Shown here piece by piece: positions 35,794-49,464 of a DNA stretch of 64,000 nt (within the stretch, counting starts at the first letter, position 1; each line of letters starts with the position of its first letter). The notes beneath the pieces are model-generated. The model was not told where the DNA came from, did not search any database, and saw only the letters and a program-made list of their open reading frames with translations. The DNA lies in assembly GCF_008831285.2 (NCBI RefSeq), contig NC_045140.1, forward strand, positions 20,086,370 to 20,150,369, given 5' to 3'. This stretch comes from Nymphaea colorata. Taxonomy: Eukaryota > Streptophyta > Magnoliopsida > Nymphaeales > Nymphaeaceae. Made by a program: the position numbers and the translations under genes.

Positions 35794-37621
35794 AATCCGC
35801 TGAACCGAAAACCGAACCATATTTTCTGTTTTTTTGGGAAAAAATGAAAAAGAAAAGGAGAAACAAAATAACATTCAGAAAGATTCATTTCAGAATTCCA
35901 AACCCGTGGAAAGTTTAACGGCTTTCGGTGTTTGATCTGAATTTTGATGCCAAAATGGATTTCTAAATGAAACCGGAGATGATTAACAGACCACTTTTAG
36001 ATGTGCGGCTGATTTTACATGCATAGCAATTAATCAAGTTTCCAAATACTTAGTGAAGAAGCCCTCATCTCTGCCAACCAAATTAGATCCGACAGAACGT
36101 CGAGAGTCCAATTCATGAACTTGGTCTCTCGGCACAGCATTACTGAAGCCTTACTTGAACCGAACATATTGATAAGCCGTAGATAGATTCAGTTCGAAAA
36201 TTGAATCATCAGTCAGTTCTTTTAGCTGCTAATTGGTTATTCATAATGAAGATTACCAAACTAATGAAGAAAAGGAAGGACAGCGGATTGAGAAGATATT
36301 TATTGTGGGCTAACGAGAAATTGATGTGAGCTCTGGGAGATTCTGTGGTTCGCAGCAAAGTCTTCTTCCTTGCTTTGCAAGTTTCTTTCTGTACCACCCG
36401 TCACCGAGAGAAAAAAAAGAGGAAAAGTGAGAGAGAAGAGGGACGGACAATAACCAACCACTTACATTTGAAGAACAACATTTACTCCTCAATATCATCA
36501 ACATAGCTCCCTATCAATTGATGTCAGAAGGAGAGAAGAGAGAGAGAGAGAAAAAAAAATACACTAATTAAGTTTGTGAACTACTTCGTTATGAAGTTGA
36601 ATATAGAACGGTCCTCAAATCCTTTCAAACTCTCGAATCGCGAGGAGTTGTGTTGATTATTGATCCTCAAACCTAAGTGGAATCTAGGCAATTTTTTGAA
36701 CAAATTTTAATTTCGATTTGGATGAAAACAGTCTTTTTTGAATATAATTGAATTTAAATTTGGATGGAAATCATCTGGAATGTTTCTCATGTAAAAGCAA
36801 CACAATGTTGACACGGTTTTTTTGCTTGTTTGGACAGTTTCCCCATAGCTTATGGACTGGAACATTAAATTCTTCAATTCTTTTAAGTATATCTTTTAAT
36901 TTCTATTTTCACTTTCAGTATCACATCCTCTCTTCTTGTTGTTAGGCGAAAAGACAATTCCTGAAAACCAGTTTTTTCCTCTCTTTTTTTTTTTTGTTTA
37001 TAGTTTCCTTGTGAATATGGATAACATAGTGTGTTGGCCTTGATCTTCATCAGATTTAGTCTGAACCAGCTCGGGCCAATGAGGTATGCTGTATCTCTTG
37101 AGATATTTCATTTCCTAGTTAACTTGCTTGAGAAGGCAAGTAGAACAGAAGAGAGTTGAGATCCTCATCGGTACATAACCTCAAAAAACAAGAGCAAAAT
37201 CTTTGCACCAGGAAAAAGGTGGAGAAGAGGAGGAAGAAAGTTGAAGGTAACGTACACGAAAGGTGCTTTCTAGAGGGTCGACCTTCTTTCGCTCTCAAGA
37301 TATCCAGGAATGGCCGAAACCAAAAGCTGGTTTTCAGAAAACATCTCTCTTTTTAAAAATTTTGGAAAGGCAAAATAAGAAATGAGATGACGAGATATAC
37401 AAGATTTATTTCAAAATTGTGAAAAGATCATGGTTCATGACTGAGGACTGATCTGACAGACTAATTAGTAATGTTAAAAACTAAATCTGAAATAGTTTAA
37501 GTTGTTTTGATGTCGGTGCCTACATCATGCAAAATGGCTTCAACTTTTTCCACTCAATTTCAATCGATGCATGATTTCATGCTCGTTTACTCAATCTACC
37601 AATCGGAAGGTACACGAGAAG

Positions 37622-37754
37622 GTTCATATTTTTTTTAAAACACTCTTTAACATGAGTTTAAGAGGTCTGGTTCTTTACCCAAATGGTCTTGTACCTAGTA
37701 AAGAACCAGACCTCTTAAACTCATGTTAAGGATTGTTTTAGACAAAATATGAAC
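37622..37754. mobile_element. Long hairpin / MITE-like inverted repeat
   Basis: Two perfect 32-nt arms (about 37647-37678 and 37698-37729) flank a 19-nt loop. The arm contains GAGTTTAAGAGGTCTGGTTC. Outside the perfect part the pairing continues imperfectly to GTTCATATTTT at 37622 and AAAATATGAAC ending at 37754, giving about 57-nt arms. Diverged relatives occur at about 16175-16225 and near 38008-38030, so it is a repeat family. Confidence 0.75.
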
Positions 37755-38306
37755 AACCTAATGTGATTATAAACATTAATTTAATTTAAATTATGCTTTA
37801 GTTAAAGTCATTTTTGTAAAAAAAAATTTTGATGTTTATATTACCAAAACTTTGGTGTTATAGAGCCGTTCATTTTTTACTATTAAAAAAACATTATTTA
37901 AGTAAAAAAGCAAGCAACTTAAGATACGTTTCTAACCGAAACACTATTAAAATGATATGTATAAGTTTAAAATTTACAAAAAAAATATTGTAATACTTAC
38001 TTTCAATAGGCCTGGTTTTTTTCTTACCCAAATGATTCGATTTTTACCAATTTTCTTTATATATATATATATATATTATTAGTTTTTTGGTGACGCTTAT
38101 AATTGCTCCAACCTTGTCTCCTGTGTTAGATATGTTTTATTTTTGTTTTCTTTTTTTGTTTACGTAGTGATCATCAAATCCAGCCATCTTGCGACACCCT
38201 AAATCTGTTTTCTATTTAATTTTGTGGCTCGGCTTTCTCCAACCAAACATCATTGGCTGGTTTTTGTAGTGTTGTTTGTTCCATTTACTATATTTTTACC
38301 CTCTTT

Positions 38307-38307
<1 letters not shown>

Positions 38308-38341
<34 letters not shown>

Positions 38342-38357
38342 GACACACACGCACACA
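38308..38357 (+). repeat. (CT)n followed by (CA)n compound microsatellite
   Basis: A CT run passing directly into a CA run with a few interruptions. Confidence 0.9.
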
Positions 38358-41154
38358 TGTCAGCTTGCCTACTAATTGCCCAAGATTTCATCTCTTGAAT
38401 TTTGATGCCAAATTAAGGTTAACCTCTCAACAAGACACAAGATTAATAAATCACATTTGAATGTCGTGTTGGTGAACATATATGAGAGATGAACCAAACC
38501 AGCCACAGCTTAGAAATTGGTATTGCTTTTTTTTTAATTTTTGGATAGGAATAAAAAGAAAAAAGGAAAAAAGAAAAGTGCGAGTGTGAAGGGAAATGAA
38601 AAAAAAAAAAAAAACTAAAGTGAAAGGAAAAAGATTCCAAAAGAACACTGCTTGAAGTCATCCTTCGCCTATAAATTACAACTAATAAAATTTTAAAATA
38701 GAGAGTGACAGTATCGTGAAAGCGGCCGTTCAGACCTGCTTCGAGCTCTAGCTACCACTCAAACTCCACCTCATATTCAAGACAAGTTCACCCATCTGAA
38801 TCTTCGATTATATTATTTGTTTAATGTGAAAGTTGAAAAGTTGTTGATTTTTGGGCAGGAACTTTTTGTATGGCATGAGAACTTGGTTTCCTTTAATCTT
38901 GGATATAAAGAAACTATATTTACGTGACATTTGATGCTATAAATTAAACTCCAAGACTTTTATATGGATTAACTCTTAACTTTCCTGCGGATTTCCTATG
39001 GCATTTCGTTCGAACATAAAGCTTCTTGGTCTAGCTTAATCATGTCATCAAAATTACTCGAGAAGAAAGAAAAACCAGCTAAGAGAGTATGCATCTTCAC
39101 TATTAATGCTACAACAGACCCGATGCTGACCCTAGTGTTCAGCATAGTTGATTTCAACTTATCATAGCGCCACCTTCCGTTTAAGATACTCAAGATGATG
39201 AGATATCAGTAAATAAATGAACTCTTGAAGATTTTTGAAAAATTTCATCTAAATAGATTACCAGATGATGGATCTCAAGTCCGACAGAAGTGGTACAGAA
39301 GCAAGTTTGTCCAATTAAAAAATGTTTGGATCCAACTAACATAAGGTCACATATTTATATACAATGGGGTTTGATCTGAATTTGGGTATGAATGAGCATA
39401 ACAAATCTGAAACTTGTTAGTGATAAGATCCACATTTCTTTACCAAAATCTATCTAAACAGATTTGAAATCCATTTACACCCCTACCCATGTGGTACATG
39501 TAGGTCTAGCCACTCACATGCCTGGTTTCATCTAACTAGGTTTTTAGATATTCAGTAGGTACTTTTCTTATTCAAATATTGGAGAAAAGTGCTTGAATAA
39601 GGACAGTGAGCCATGAGCCACTCTGTCCAATTTGTCTTCTTGTTGAGTGGTACAGCTTTTCTTGTCATTTTAGAGTCCTTCCCAGCAGAAATCACATCCC
39701 AAGCTTGTGGTACCCATCAACATTGAAGCACTATTATGAACCCTTACCTGGATCCGGAATCAACACTGATCTAAGCAGCTAAAATGTGTTAAATCAGGGT
39801 TAACTAACCAGCTAAAATGACCAAATCAGGGTTACTAGTGCTGGTTACTATCAGATGGCCCGATACAAGCCAGTGCGTATCGGCCGACACCGCATGCGGG
39901 CGGACGAAGCGATTCACTTAGGTCTCCGATACAAGATAAAAACCGATACAACACTGAGTCAAAACAAAAATGCAAAGGCAGCCCTGCATCCTTAAAGATC
40001 AGGTACATGCAGATGCCATCTACTTAATGTGATTCATTTTTGTCATGCCCTGTTGAGACCTTTGCATCAATCCAATGAATGGTCTTACTATATTGTACTT
40101 TTAAAAGACTGATACAGCTAGATTTGGAATTGGTTTCCATACTTTTTTTACATCAGATTCTGAATCTGCATGTGAATTTGAATAACAAAAGATCCGTTGG
40201 ACGCTTTAGCGTCTACTCCATAGCCATTTTGTTGAGACTCGTTAACGGTTCAGAGGTAATTCTTGAAAAGGTAGATGGCTCCACCAGACTGAAACAACAA
40301 AAAGATAAAAGATTTAACCTGCCTATCGTTGTCGAGAAAGATTTAACCTCGATTCTCAAAAACCAGTAGAGGCATATGTGGAAAGAAAATTTTTCTCTTT
40401 CGTGCGGAGAAAAATTTTCCTTGTCCACTATGCAGCGGGAATCGTCATCACAACTGTTGGACATGAAAATTTTTTCGGGAGGTAAGTGGGTATTTTCTTT
40501 AAGAAACCTGCAAGAGGAAGTAATCTGAGAAGTCCTTAGCTATGGAGCAGAGAATGAGTTTCCTAGTTTAGATGTTCTTATAAGGGAAAACCAATTTTGG
40601 GTACATCGAATTTGCGAGGGAGTCCATTGCCTCTCATAAGAGTCCAATAGTCCATGAGATTTTCTGCATATTACTACAAAAGAGCCTCCCGGAAGAAAAA
40701 GTAGAAAGGGACTTGCCAACAAGTGATCCATCCTCTTAGGCTAGGGTACCTGTCAGAATTTACAACAAAGGAGAAAAATCAGTGAAGATTGTTCTACAAT
40801 CTTCTTACGTTTGACACTTGCGTGCAACTTATCCATCAAGATTAAGAAGGTAGAGCCTCAGAAAGAGTTCATTGACTTGGGTCGCTCTTTAAGGGCTTTC
40901 TTTAATGACAAAGATAAGCAAACAAAAACTGTATTGGAGTGACAGGCTGACAGTCTTGGCTGAAGCCACGGATGGAAAAGAACCTCTTTCAAGATTTAAC
41001 CTCCAATAATGTCCTTAGAAAATTGCCAGCCGTGGACAATTCTTCCGACGAGCACGATCCGGAAACATCACTTTCAGGCAATGCAACTGTGGCCTTCACT
41101 GAGTTCCATTTGGTAGCATAAGTACTCATTTGAGGAGAAATCGAAAGCAAGGCA

Positions 41155-42856
41155 ATGAAAATGGCTTCATTTCTTCCCATTGTCCTGCAATTTTTCTGTT
41201 GCATCTCTGCTATAGAAGCCATTCCCATCTTTTTGCCGCCTCCGTCTTTACTTCAATCAAAACCATCCCTAAAATCGAACGTCTCATACAAGACCCACTT
41301 CTTCCCTCAAGTCCTAGACCACTTCACTTTTGTTCCGCAGAGCTACAAGCTCTTCCAACAGAAGTACCTTACCAACTCAGAGTATTGGGGTGGACCGTCC
41401 ACCAAAGCTCCGATCTTTGTCTATGCTGGCAATGAAGGCAAGATCGAATGGTTTGCAGAGAACACTGGCTTCATGTTCGACATCGCCCCCAAATTTCGAG
41501 CTCTGCTGGTCTTCATTGAAGTGAGTTATCTGATGTTGGTTGTGATTGCTTTTGCTTTTAGGAGTCCTGAAATCAAGTTTGAGAGCGTTGCTCCGACGGC
41601 ATCTTTTCCTTCTAACACATGGCCCAAAACAGAGAGAACAATGAACTAAGGAAAGCTAGACGAAGAACTTGATTGTGGGTGGCGGAAGTAATTGTTTGTG
41701 CGGAACCAGCCAGTTTGGTGCTGGGTTGATTTGCTTGTTGACTGTGTTATCTTCTGCAAACTATGATACTGACTAATAAATGATGTTTAAGTGGCGATGC
41801 ATCTTATTTCCTGCAGCATAGGTTCTATGGCGAATCATTGCCTTTTGGAAAGGACTCCAGCAACTCGTCAGCGACGCTTGGGTATCTCAGCTCCCAACAG
41901 GCACTCGCTGACTATGCAACCCTCATACTTAGCCTGAAGAAAAATCTTTCAGCAGAGGATTGCCCTGTAGTGGTTTTTGGTGGGTCTTATGGTGGAAGTA
42001 AGAACCTCGCGCTTTCTCTTAATCTCTCGTGTTTTTACTCTTTCCTTTCTCCTTTATTGCCTTCGGTGATGGCCTTGGCCGCCTGATTCAGATTCTCTCA
42101 TTTTTTAACGCATCTTCTTTTGCAGTGTTGGCCGCCTGGTTCAGATTGAAGTACCCACATATAGTTCTAGGGGCGCTTTCTTCTTCAGCACCCATCCTTC
42201 AGTTCGACGACTTGACGCCATTGACAAGCTTCTACGATACAGTTTCTAAAGCTTACAAGGTTTGAAGAGAGACTATCTCGCTATCTCTTGTAGATAAGTT
42301 TCTTAATCTTGCTAGTTAATTTGTACCAATGTGTAGTCAATGGTTAAATAGAAGTGAGAGAAAGAGGTATGCAAACATTTTTCATCAATGTAGCACTTTC
42401 AGCCAGACCATGCATATCTAACAGACTGACATCCTTCTCCATTACTTTTTGGTTTTGCTGCATTGAATATCTTCCTTCAACTTTCACATGGAACCAGAGC
42501 AGCATTTTTTTTGTTGAGTAGCTGATTGCCAAGCTAGTATTTCACTTTTTCTTGCTATGCATTTTCTTAATAAGTTTCCAATGATAGTGGACTATTAGAG
42601 GCAACCAATTTTCACCAATCCTGCAATTCAGCTTGCACCAATAACCAATAATTTATTGTTCGACACTGAGACCTTTTTTACATTTTTGCAAGTCTCGCTC
42701 TCTCTCTCTCGTTCTCTTATATCGTGCCCCTTCCTTTTGTAGGATTCAAGTAATAATTGCTTTGACGTGATAAAGAAGAGCTGGGATGAATTGATATTAC
42801 TGGGTTCTGAGGAGGAGGGCCTGTTGAAGATATGCAGGAACTTTAGAGCCTGCAAG

Positions 42857-42897
<41 letters not shown>

Positions 42898-45800
42898 TTC
42901 GTGTAACTAAAAATGACAGATTCGACTTGAATAATCAGATTTGCATTTAATCCGGTGATTTCATTGAGCACCCCCACGGTCTCCCCATCATTTCTTCTAG
43001 AGACACCGATGCCTGCATTCTCTTCCTTTTCCTTTCACTCTCTGAAAAGGACTCTGTATTGCAGGACCGCGAGTTCAGTCTATTCGGTGAGAAATTGGCT
43101 GTGGGAAGCTTTTATATATACAACAATGGTGAACTACCCAATGAAGGCCAATTTCTTAAAGCCATTGCCGGCCAATCCTGTAAAAGAGGTAAAAAAAGAA
43201 GAATCATCTGCAATTACGTACGCCTATAGTTCTCGTCCAGCACCAAGAAATGTGCTTTTCTTCTTGATGACAACACCAAAGATCAATCAATTGGTGGGCA
43301 CTGATGTCTCGAATTACTTTTTCAAAACGATTTGACATCCTTGAAATGGTGGGACTCACCAAATATACGCGCTATTAGTGCTGCGATGGAGACCATTCAT
43401 CTTCCCAACGCACAGCTTAGAATTTAGATGAGCATCTGATCTTACCTGCTTAGTGGGCGCCTAGGATCCGGCCAGGCATTCAATGGCCTTCCGGCTCGGG
43501 ACACAGCTGGGTTCCAGCCAGGCACTGCAATGAATGCCCTTGGTGTCGGACCAGGGTCTCATCAGCCATGAATCTAGGATGAGCTGCCTAAGATTCGAGT
43601 CTGGTATGTCAGCATGTCAGGCCTTGACCTGGGCTCGCTGGCTTTAGCAGTCTGGCCTGCCGCCCACACCAAGCTGCTGCCAGTATACCTGTAGGATATG
43701 ACTTGCTCTTTTCTGCTTTGGATGATTCAGAACCTTGTTTGTCGCCATTAATGGATGGTAGGTTGGACATGGATCTGTCTTGTAGCACACGGTTTCAATG
43801 TCATGTGGCAAAGGCTGATCTGGGTCCATACCATTACCGACTGTCTCCTTTTTTTGGCTAAATTGATACAGTCTGACCATCCCAGGACAGGACCACTTGA
43901 ATGGCCCGTTTAGCCAGTTTCTTTTTCTTCCGAAAACCACCACAGTGAGTAGGGTGAGCGGGAGTAATATTTTATGTCACCTTAAGAGGGCGGAGGCTTC
44001 ACCCTTTTTCCCTGCCCTCAGGATTTAGGCTTGCTTTCAGATGTAGGTAGATCTACATACACCTGTCAATTAGAGTAGTGCGATGTCATGTTTTGCAATC
44101 CAGGAACCTGGCACCGGTAGGCATCAAAGTGGCGATGAGACTTCCACTTATACCGATTCGACCAGCTATGCTAAGCCGCTTAGGGTTCCACAAACTACAC
44201 CAATAAGGAGAGACTTGGTCACTTGCCCATGATTGTAAAACCTTTTGATTGAGACCTTTGCTCCCAATCCTATACATGTTTTGGTTTATTCCCTGAACTT
44301 CATCCATAATGAACCAAACATAACTTGCACCAGAGAGAACCATGGTCGAGTGCAAGATAGTCCTAAACTTTTGGTATCTTGTTCATTGGAACAGGTAAAT
44401 GACCAAAGGCAGGATTCAGTCATTAATCACTGTAACATTTGTTGGATATCCATTATGCAACTGCAATGCTCGTTAATCTGCAGATTTTAACCCTTTCTTC
44501 ACAGAAAATACAGCTAAAAACTTTTTCTGGGTATATTATGTATCATTCTAATGGGATTTCTCTCTTTTGTTTGGAAGATGTGCAGGATAATTGATTCATA
44601 CCCCCCTGAAGCGGATACACTCACTAAAGTGTTTGCTGCTGCAAGTCTATATTTTAACTATTCAGGAACCGAGAAATGCTTTGAATTTGAGAAGAGGAGA
44701 GACCCACATGGCTTAAGTGGTTGGAATTGGCAGGTAAAAGACAACATTCAGAAGAACGAAATTTAGTACTATCAGTTATGCAACATTTTAGTTCTAAATT
44801 GCGGATTTTGGCCGGAACTTGATACCTCGCGTAGACAGACATTTTGTCTCACCATACTTCCCCCATTCAATCGTGGTGGAGAACGTCTTCAAAGTTCAAA
44901 CCAGTTAAAGTTACCGGAGGAGTGTTTGCCCAGATTCTGTCGCGCCTCTGGTCTATGGCAGAAAGGGCAGAAGATAATGAATGTCCCAGACGTTCCCTTC
45001 AGGGGGCAGGGTCTTCCAGAAAGGTTCAGGTCTGGGATTTCCCTTCGCACTCGTTGAAGTGGAAAAAGAAATGAGGAAGAATCTTCGGTAAAATGGTTTT
45101 GCCAGATCAAATTTGTGTGGACTCACTCACACAGCCTGACTTTCGTCGTTGCCCTACAACTCAGCTCTCATGTATGCTCTCATTTTTGCTAATTGATTCA
45201 ATACTAACGTGGATCTTCCCTCTCCCTCTCTCCATATATCTACAGGCATGCACGGAGATGGTCATGCCCATGAGTTGTTCTGAACAGAGCATGTTTCCGC
45301 CGGACAATTACAACTACACAGAGAAAGCAGAGGGTTGCATGCTGGAATTCGGTGTACAACCAAGGCGGCATTGGATCACCACCGAGTTCGGGGGCCATGT
45401 GAGTTGATGACCAAAAATTTCAAATGCTGTTCCTGCTATCGTTTTTCCTTATCTGAAAGCATGACGAACCGTTCAAATTCAGCGTTAACAGAATCGCGTT
45501 GCGAAAACTTGACATTGTTTCTTGAAAATCAGAATTTGGTCCTTCGCTTGACTATAGGAATTTAGGGCACTTGTTTCAAATCCTTTCTGTTGTTTTTTTC
45601 CCCCTTATATGCGCCTCTTAAAAGTTTTAATTCATTTCTTTGGTCATATTCTTAATGGATCATAAGTCAGTTATGGGAACTGCTACTTACAACTCATTCT
45701 GATAAAAGAATTGCTACCAAACAGAGTCTGGCCTTTGTGCAAAGTTTTTCAAATCAAGAATTGTTAAGATACTTTGTCATTCTTAAGAATAACTGAAGAA

Positions 45801-47117
45801 CAACCGAGGCAAAAGTAAGTTCATAAAACTTTCTTTGTGTTTGGCACTATTATGGGACTACATGTTCGATAGGGATCTAAGCGATTAAATATGGGTTTCA
45901 GTTTTTGGTTCTTTTTCCCTGTACATCACAAAATCCAATTTTCTGTGCGTTTAGATTGTCCGAAGCTAAACCATTCATAAGTTTTGTTTTGTTCTTTTTG
46001 AAGTACTTCCTTCAACTGTTTATCTTCTGTATGTTGTGATGGATGTAGAGGATCGGAATGGTCTTGAGAAGATTTGGAAGCAACATAATATTCTCAAACG
46101 GCATGTTGGACCCTTGGAGCGGGGGAGGGTACGTGTATTCTTTACCTCTGTTTCCTTTTTCTATCCCCACTTCAGCGCTGTCCTCCTTTCATTTCCTTCC
46201 CCTTTTCATATCAAATAAAACTCAAATGTAATGATTTTAAACACCTGAGATAAATTACCCTAAATCAGTTAGAAAATAAGTTCAGGTGGCTTAAAAAGTT
46301 TCCTGCATTTGATCATTCTCTCAACTTTTCATTATGATAGATCAGTGACCCTCGTGAATGAGCTGGGGTCACCATTCAATTATATATATATATATATATA
46401 TATATTCGATGTTTCTTTTTCATATATTCAACCAGATGAATTATACAAGATCCAAGAAATTTCGATTAGATTTACATCTCATTTCTAAAAGGCATGTATC
46501 CCCAGCTTACTGTAGCATGAACCAAGCATACGAAAAAACTGAATGACATCTCAAGTTTGGGCAGTAAAAAGAAAGGAATTTATGGGACATAACGTTCTCA
46601 CTTCTCAATTATGTACTCCATTTTCATATGTGATTTACTTTTATGGGTGGACATGAATCTTGAATCCTTTCTCAAGCACTAAATAGAATTGTTAGCCTGG
46701 TTAAACAGAAAGCATGAGTTTGTAGAACACATCCTTAGTACCTCTAGTCATTCTAAAATCAACATGAAACTCTTGTACGTCTTCTTCAATGCAAAACTTG
46801 ACAAATCTCTGTTCTTCATCATTCTGACAATGAATTACGTCTTCCAACAAAATGCAGTGTACTCAAGAACATATCTGACCGCATTGTAGCCCTTGTCACT
46901 GAGAAAGGCAAGTTTTGCAGGTTCTTATTTGCTTATTTTCTTGATTTGTCATTACAAATTGTCTCAATTCTGTTTGCTCTTGGCTACAGGAGCTCATCAC
47001 TTGGATCTCCGGTTTGCGACGAAAGAAGATCCAGACTGGCTTATTGAGCAAAGGAGACAGGAAGTAGAGATAATACAGAGCTGGTTAGATCAATACTACT
47101 TGGACCTTCAAAGATGA
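41155..47117 (+). CDS. Serine carboxypeptidase S28 (lysosomal Pro-X carboxypeptidase-like)
   Basis: Ten exons join in frame: 41155-41520, 41817-41997, 42126-42259, 42743-42855, 43065-43188, 44578-44733, 45246-45398, 46049-46128, 46858-46907, 46990-47117, giving 494 residues. A hydrophobic N terminus ([20 protein letters not shown]) is a signal peptide; a second ATG two codons on is also possible. The family signature follows: [97 protein letters not shown] and WITTEFGGH. The triad is complete: Ser179 in GGSYGG, Asp430 in [10 protein letters not shown] and His455 or 456 in GAHHLDLR. Such enzymes cleave C-terminal residues after proline, in vacuole or apoplast. Intron 9 appears to use a GC donor. 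Intron 5 holds transposon-like sequence. Confidence 0.93.
42859..42893 (+). repeat. (CT)n microsatellite next to a donor site
   Basis: CT run of about 17 units, starting four bases after the intron-4 donor GT of the S28 gene. Confidence 0.9.
43340..44400 (-). mobile_element. Probable transposon-derived sequence in S28 intron 5
   Basis: Intron 5 (43189-44577) is the longest of the gene and contains sequence of higher GC, with repeated CCAGGCAT words at 43470-43530. Minus-strand frames at 43644-43943 (peptide [20 protein letters not shown]) and 44086-44355 ([17 protein letters not shown]) look like translated repeat sequence. I cannot assign an element class. Confidence 0.3.
46380..46405 (+). 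repeat. (TA)n microsatellite
   Basis: TA run inside intron 8 of the S28 gene. Confidence 0.9.
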
Positions 47118-49464
47118 AATTCAGCCTGAGGCAAAGCTTCAATTCGGTTTTCAACTCATGAAACACCATTTCGAATGCCCACTTCTTTTCAGTGATTGCA
47201 TGAATTAATGAATTTCAGATTCAAATAGAGCGAACAAACCCATCTATTTAATGGAACTCAAACATCTGTTGAAAAATTTAAACTAATATCAGAACTAAAC
47301 CTGATCAATGATCAGCCTTGGTCTTCCTTTGTCAAATCGATAGTTGCGTTCGTAGTTTATGCACTCTTATCATTGCATATCGAACATGAAATTTTTTAAA
47401 CAATATTTATCCTATATAAATAATTTTAAAAAATTATGTTTCTGAAGCTATAATTCGGCCTCCTTCATGAAAAAATTCTAAGATCATTGTTTGATTTAGT
47501 CTGAGCGCAGGGCTCAGACCTTATTGGTGATGATAGGGGCAGAGCTAAGAAAGGGGGGGAGGGTGCCGGGGTCCTGGCTCCCCTAACTTTTCTATTAAAT
47601 GTACATGTAAATTAAAAAAAATATTTATCTTATATAAAAATCTTGAAAATTTATTTAGGTTCTTGCCAAAATTTTGAAACTATAATTCGGCTCCCTTTAT
47701 GAAAACCCCTGGTGATTGAAATTGTGAAAATCCACCAGACTTCGTTCATATACAATGTCTTGTTCAAACGGATGAGCCTACCGTCAATCTTTGTTCCAAT
47801 TACAAGAAGGGAGGACAGGTTAGACTTGGTAGACCTGATCTTTTGACTGGCCTAACTAAAGCTTCACACACCACAAGTGGAAGCAATGAACCAATTCCCT
47901 TACCATCTTTTGATACATACAGTATGTAGGACACAAACTGAGGAAAAAGAATTGCTGGGCCACAAACCAGAAGATATCAAATAAGAACATATTGATCTTG
48001 GCTGCTTTATTCATGGAGGGTATATTAACTTAATATGTCGACACCGATACGTACTCTACTCGAACCAGCCACCACCGAGCCGAGACATGCTGAAGAAACT
48101 CTTGGTGTTTCATGAACTTTTCTTAATCTTGAAATTACTTAAATTAGTTTTCCCAATATACTGATTCACTTGATTTCGTATGCAAAGCAGTTTTCTTTTG
48201 AAACCGATGCTGACAACGGACTGAATCAAGTGGCACCAAGATCTTGAAATCGGTCAAGATATGGATCCAAAGGCCTTCTTCACTTCACTCCCTTGTGTTC
48301 AGTAGACCCACATGAGTGAGTAGCTTAAGACTCCTTTGTATGAAAAAACAAATTGCTATTAAACTCAAGTTTTGGCTTGAACACAAAACTAGGAGTGGGC
48401 ATTGGGCCTGGGCCTATGAGGCTTTAGGGCTTTCCGCCCATGTCTGGCTGGGCCTAGGCCATGAAAAAGGCCTTTGGCCGGCCCAGGCCTAGGTTGAAAT
48501 CAGGCTTCGCTTAGGCCTGGGCCCGGGTTGAACCAGGCCGGGCTGAGCCGAGCCTGACAAACCGGGCCTGGCCGCGGGCAGCCAAAGTGGGGGCCAAACT
48601 ATTTAACTCACCTAAATCGACAATGGTTTCATGTCGGTTCCGCTCCTAATCAAACTTGACAATTTGCATCCCTAGCAAGGGTTCACGAAACCAAAGAGAA
48701 CGATGTTTTTAAAGATACATGTATTAATATATTTTTGCTGATTCAATTGAATTGGATCGCTGAATTGATGAATTCGCAGCTTGATCGATCATATTTAATT
48801 TTTGAACTTTGAAACACTATCTCAAATAAATATAATGTTAAAAGAAGGGGAAAAAAAGCGCTTAAAAAACCCTCGTTTGAGTGTACGTAAAGAACGCAAA
48901 GGATATGGGTAGATCCATGGTGACTGAACTAAACTAATACGCAGGCAACCGTAGGCCATTGACCAATATCACATTTGCAAATATACCAAATCCAAAATGA
49001 CCGCCTTACCTTTGGTATAATAATAAATGCTGTAGTGGTACCGGTTTCTAATCCAATAAAAAAATTATACAGGCGAGACTCGAGTCGTTCATGCAAAAAC
49101 CGATGATTTACCACGAACATAAGGACAAAAATTCAAGTGTGAAACCGTGTTAAATTCGGCTGCGCGGCGCCCACTACCCCACTTGTTCTTTCTTTTAGAA
49201 CTTTTCATAGATATGAGGTTGAAGCACATGGTGGTATGATCAGATCTGAAATAGGATTTTGGTTTCTGGAATGTTAGGCTGTAATTCCTTTAACTCGCTT
49301 TGGACGTCAGGCCCCAGTCCATCCCCGAGAGGAAGAACGGACGGGGGTAGTGTCTTCATTCGTATAGGGTGGATGGAGACGTGAAGTACAATTATATGGT
49401 GGGGAACTGGGATCTGAAATAAGAGACCAGATCTAGCGAGAGAGAGGAAGGGAGGGAGAGGGAG
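47118..49464. other. Intergenic between S28 and DUF1068 genes
   Basis: Repeat debris. A segment ending CTATAATTCGGCCTCCTTCATG (about 47440-47470) has a diverged copy ending CTATAATTCGGCTCCCTTTATG (about 47680-47702). GC-rich GGGCC-type repeat at 48390-48590 is listed separately. No gene supported. Confidence 0.45.
48390..48590. repeat. GC-rich GGCCTGGGCC repeat segment
   Basis: Starts GTGGGCATTGGGCCTGGGCC and continues with overlapping GGGCC, GGCCTAGG and CCCGGG words, far above the local GC content. A related start, CTGGGCATTGGGCCGGCCCA, occurs at about 54115. Such segments are common in plant dispersed repeats. Confidence 0.6.

Larger units (their letters stand above)
35800..41154. other. 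Intergenic between lipocalin and S28 peptidase genes
   Basis: About 5.3 kb, AT-rich, with a strong hairpin repeat, microsatellites and repeat debris. Positions 39855-39960 have CGTATCGGCCGACACC and CGATACAAG words typical of degraded plant repeats. Frames at 40079-40369 and 40540-40731 look like fragments but match nothing I know. Confidence 0.45.

Noticed and set aside
40079-40369. 96-codon frame between lipocalin and S28 genes
   Set aside because: No recognisable domain, no promoter or splice context; likely chance or repeat-derived.
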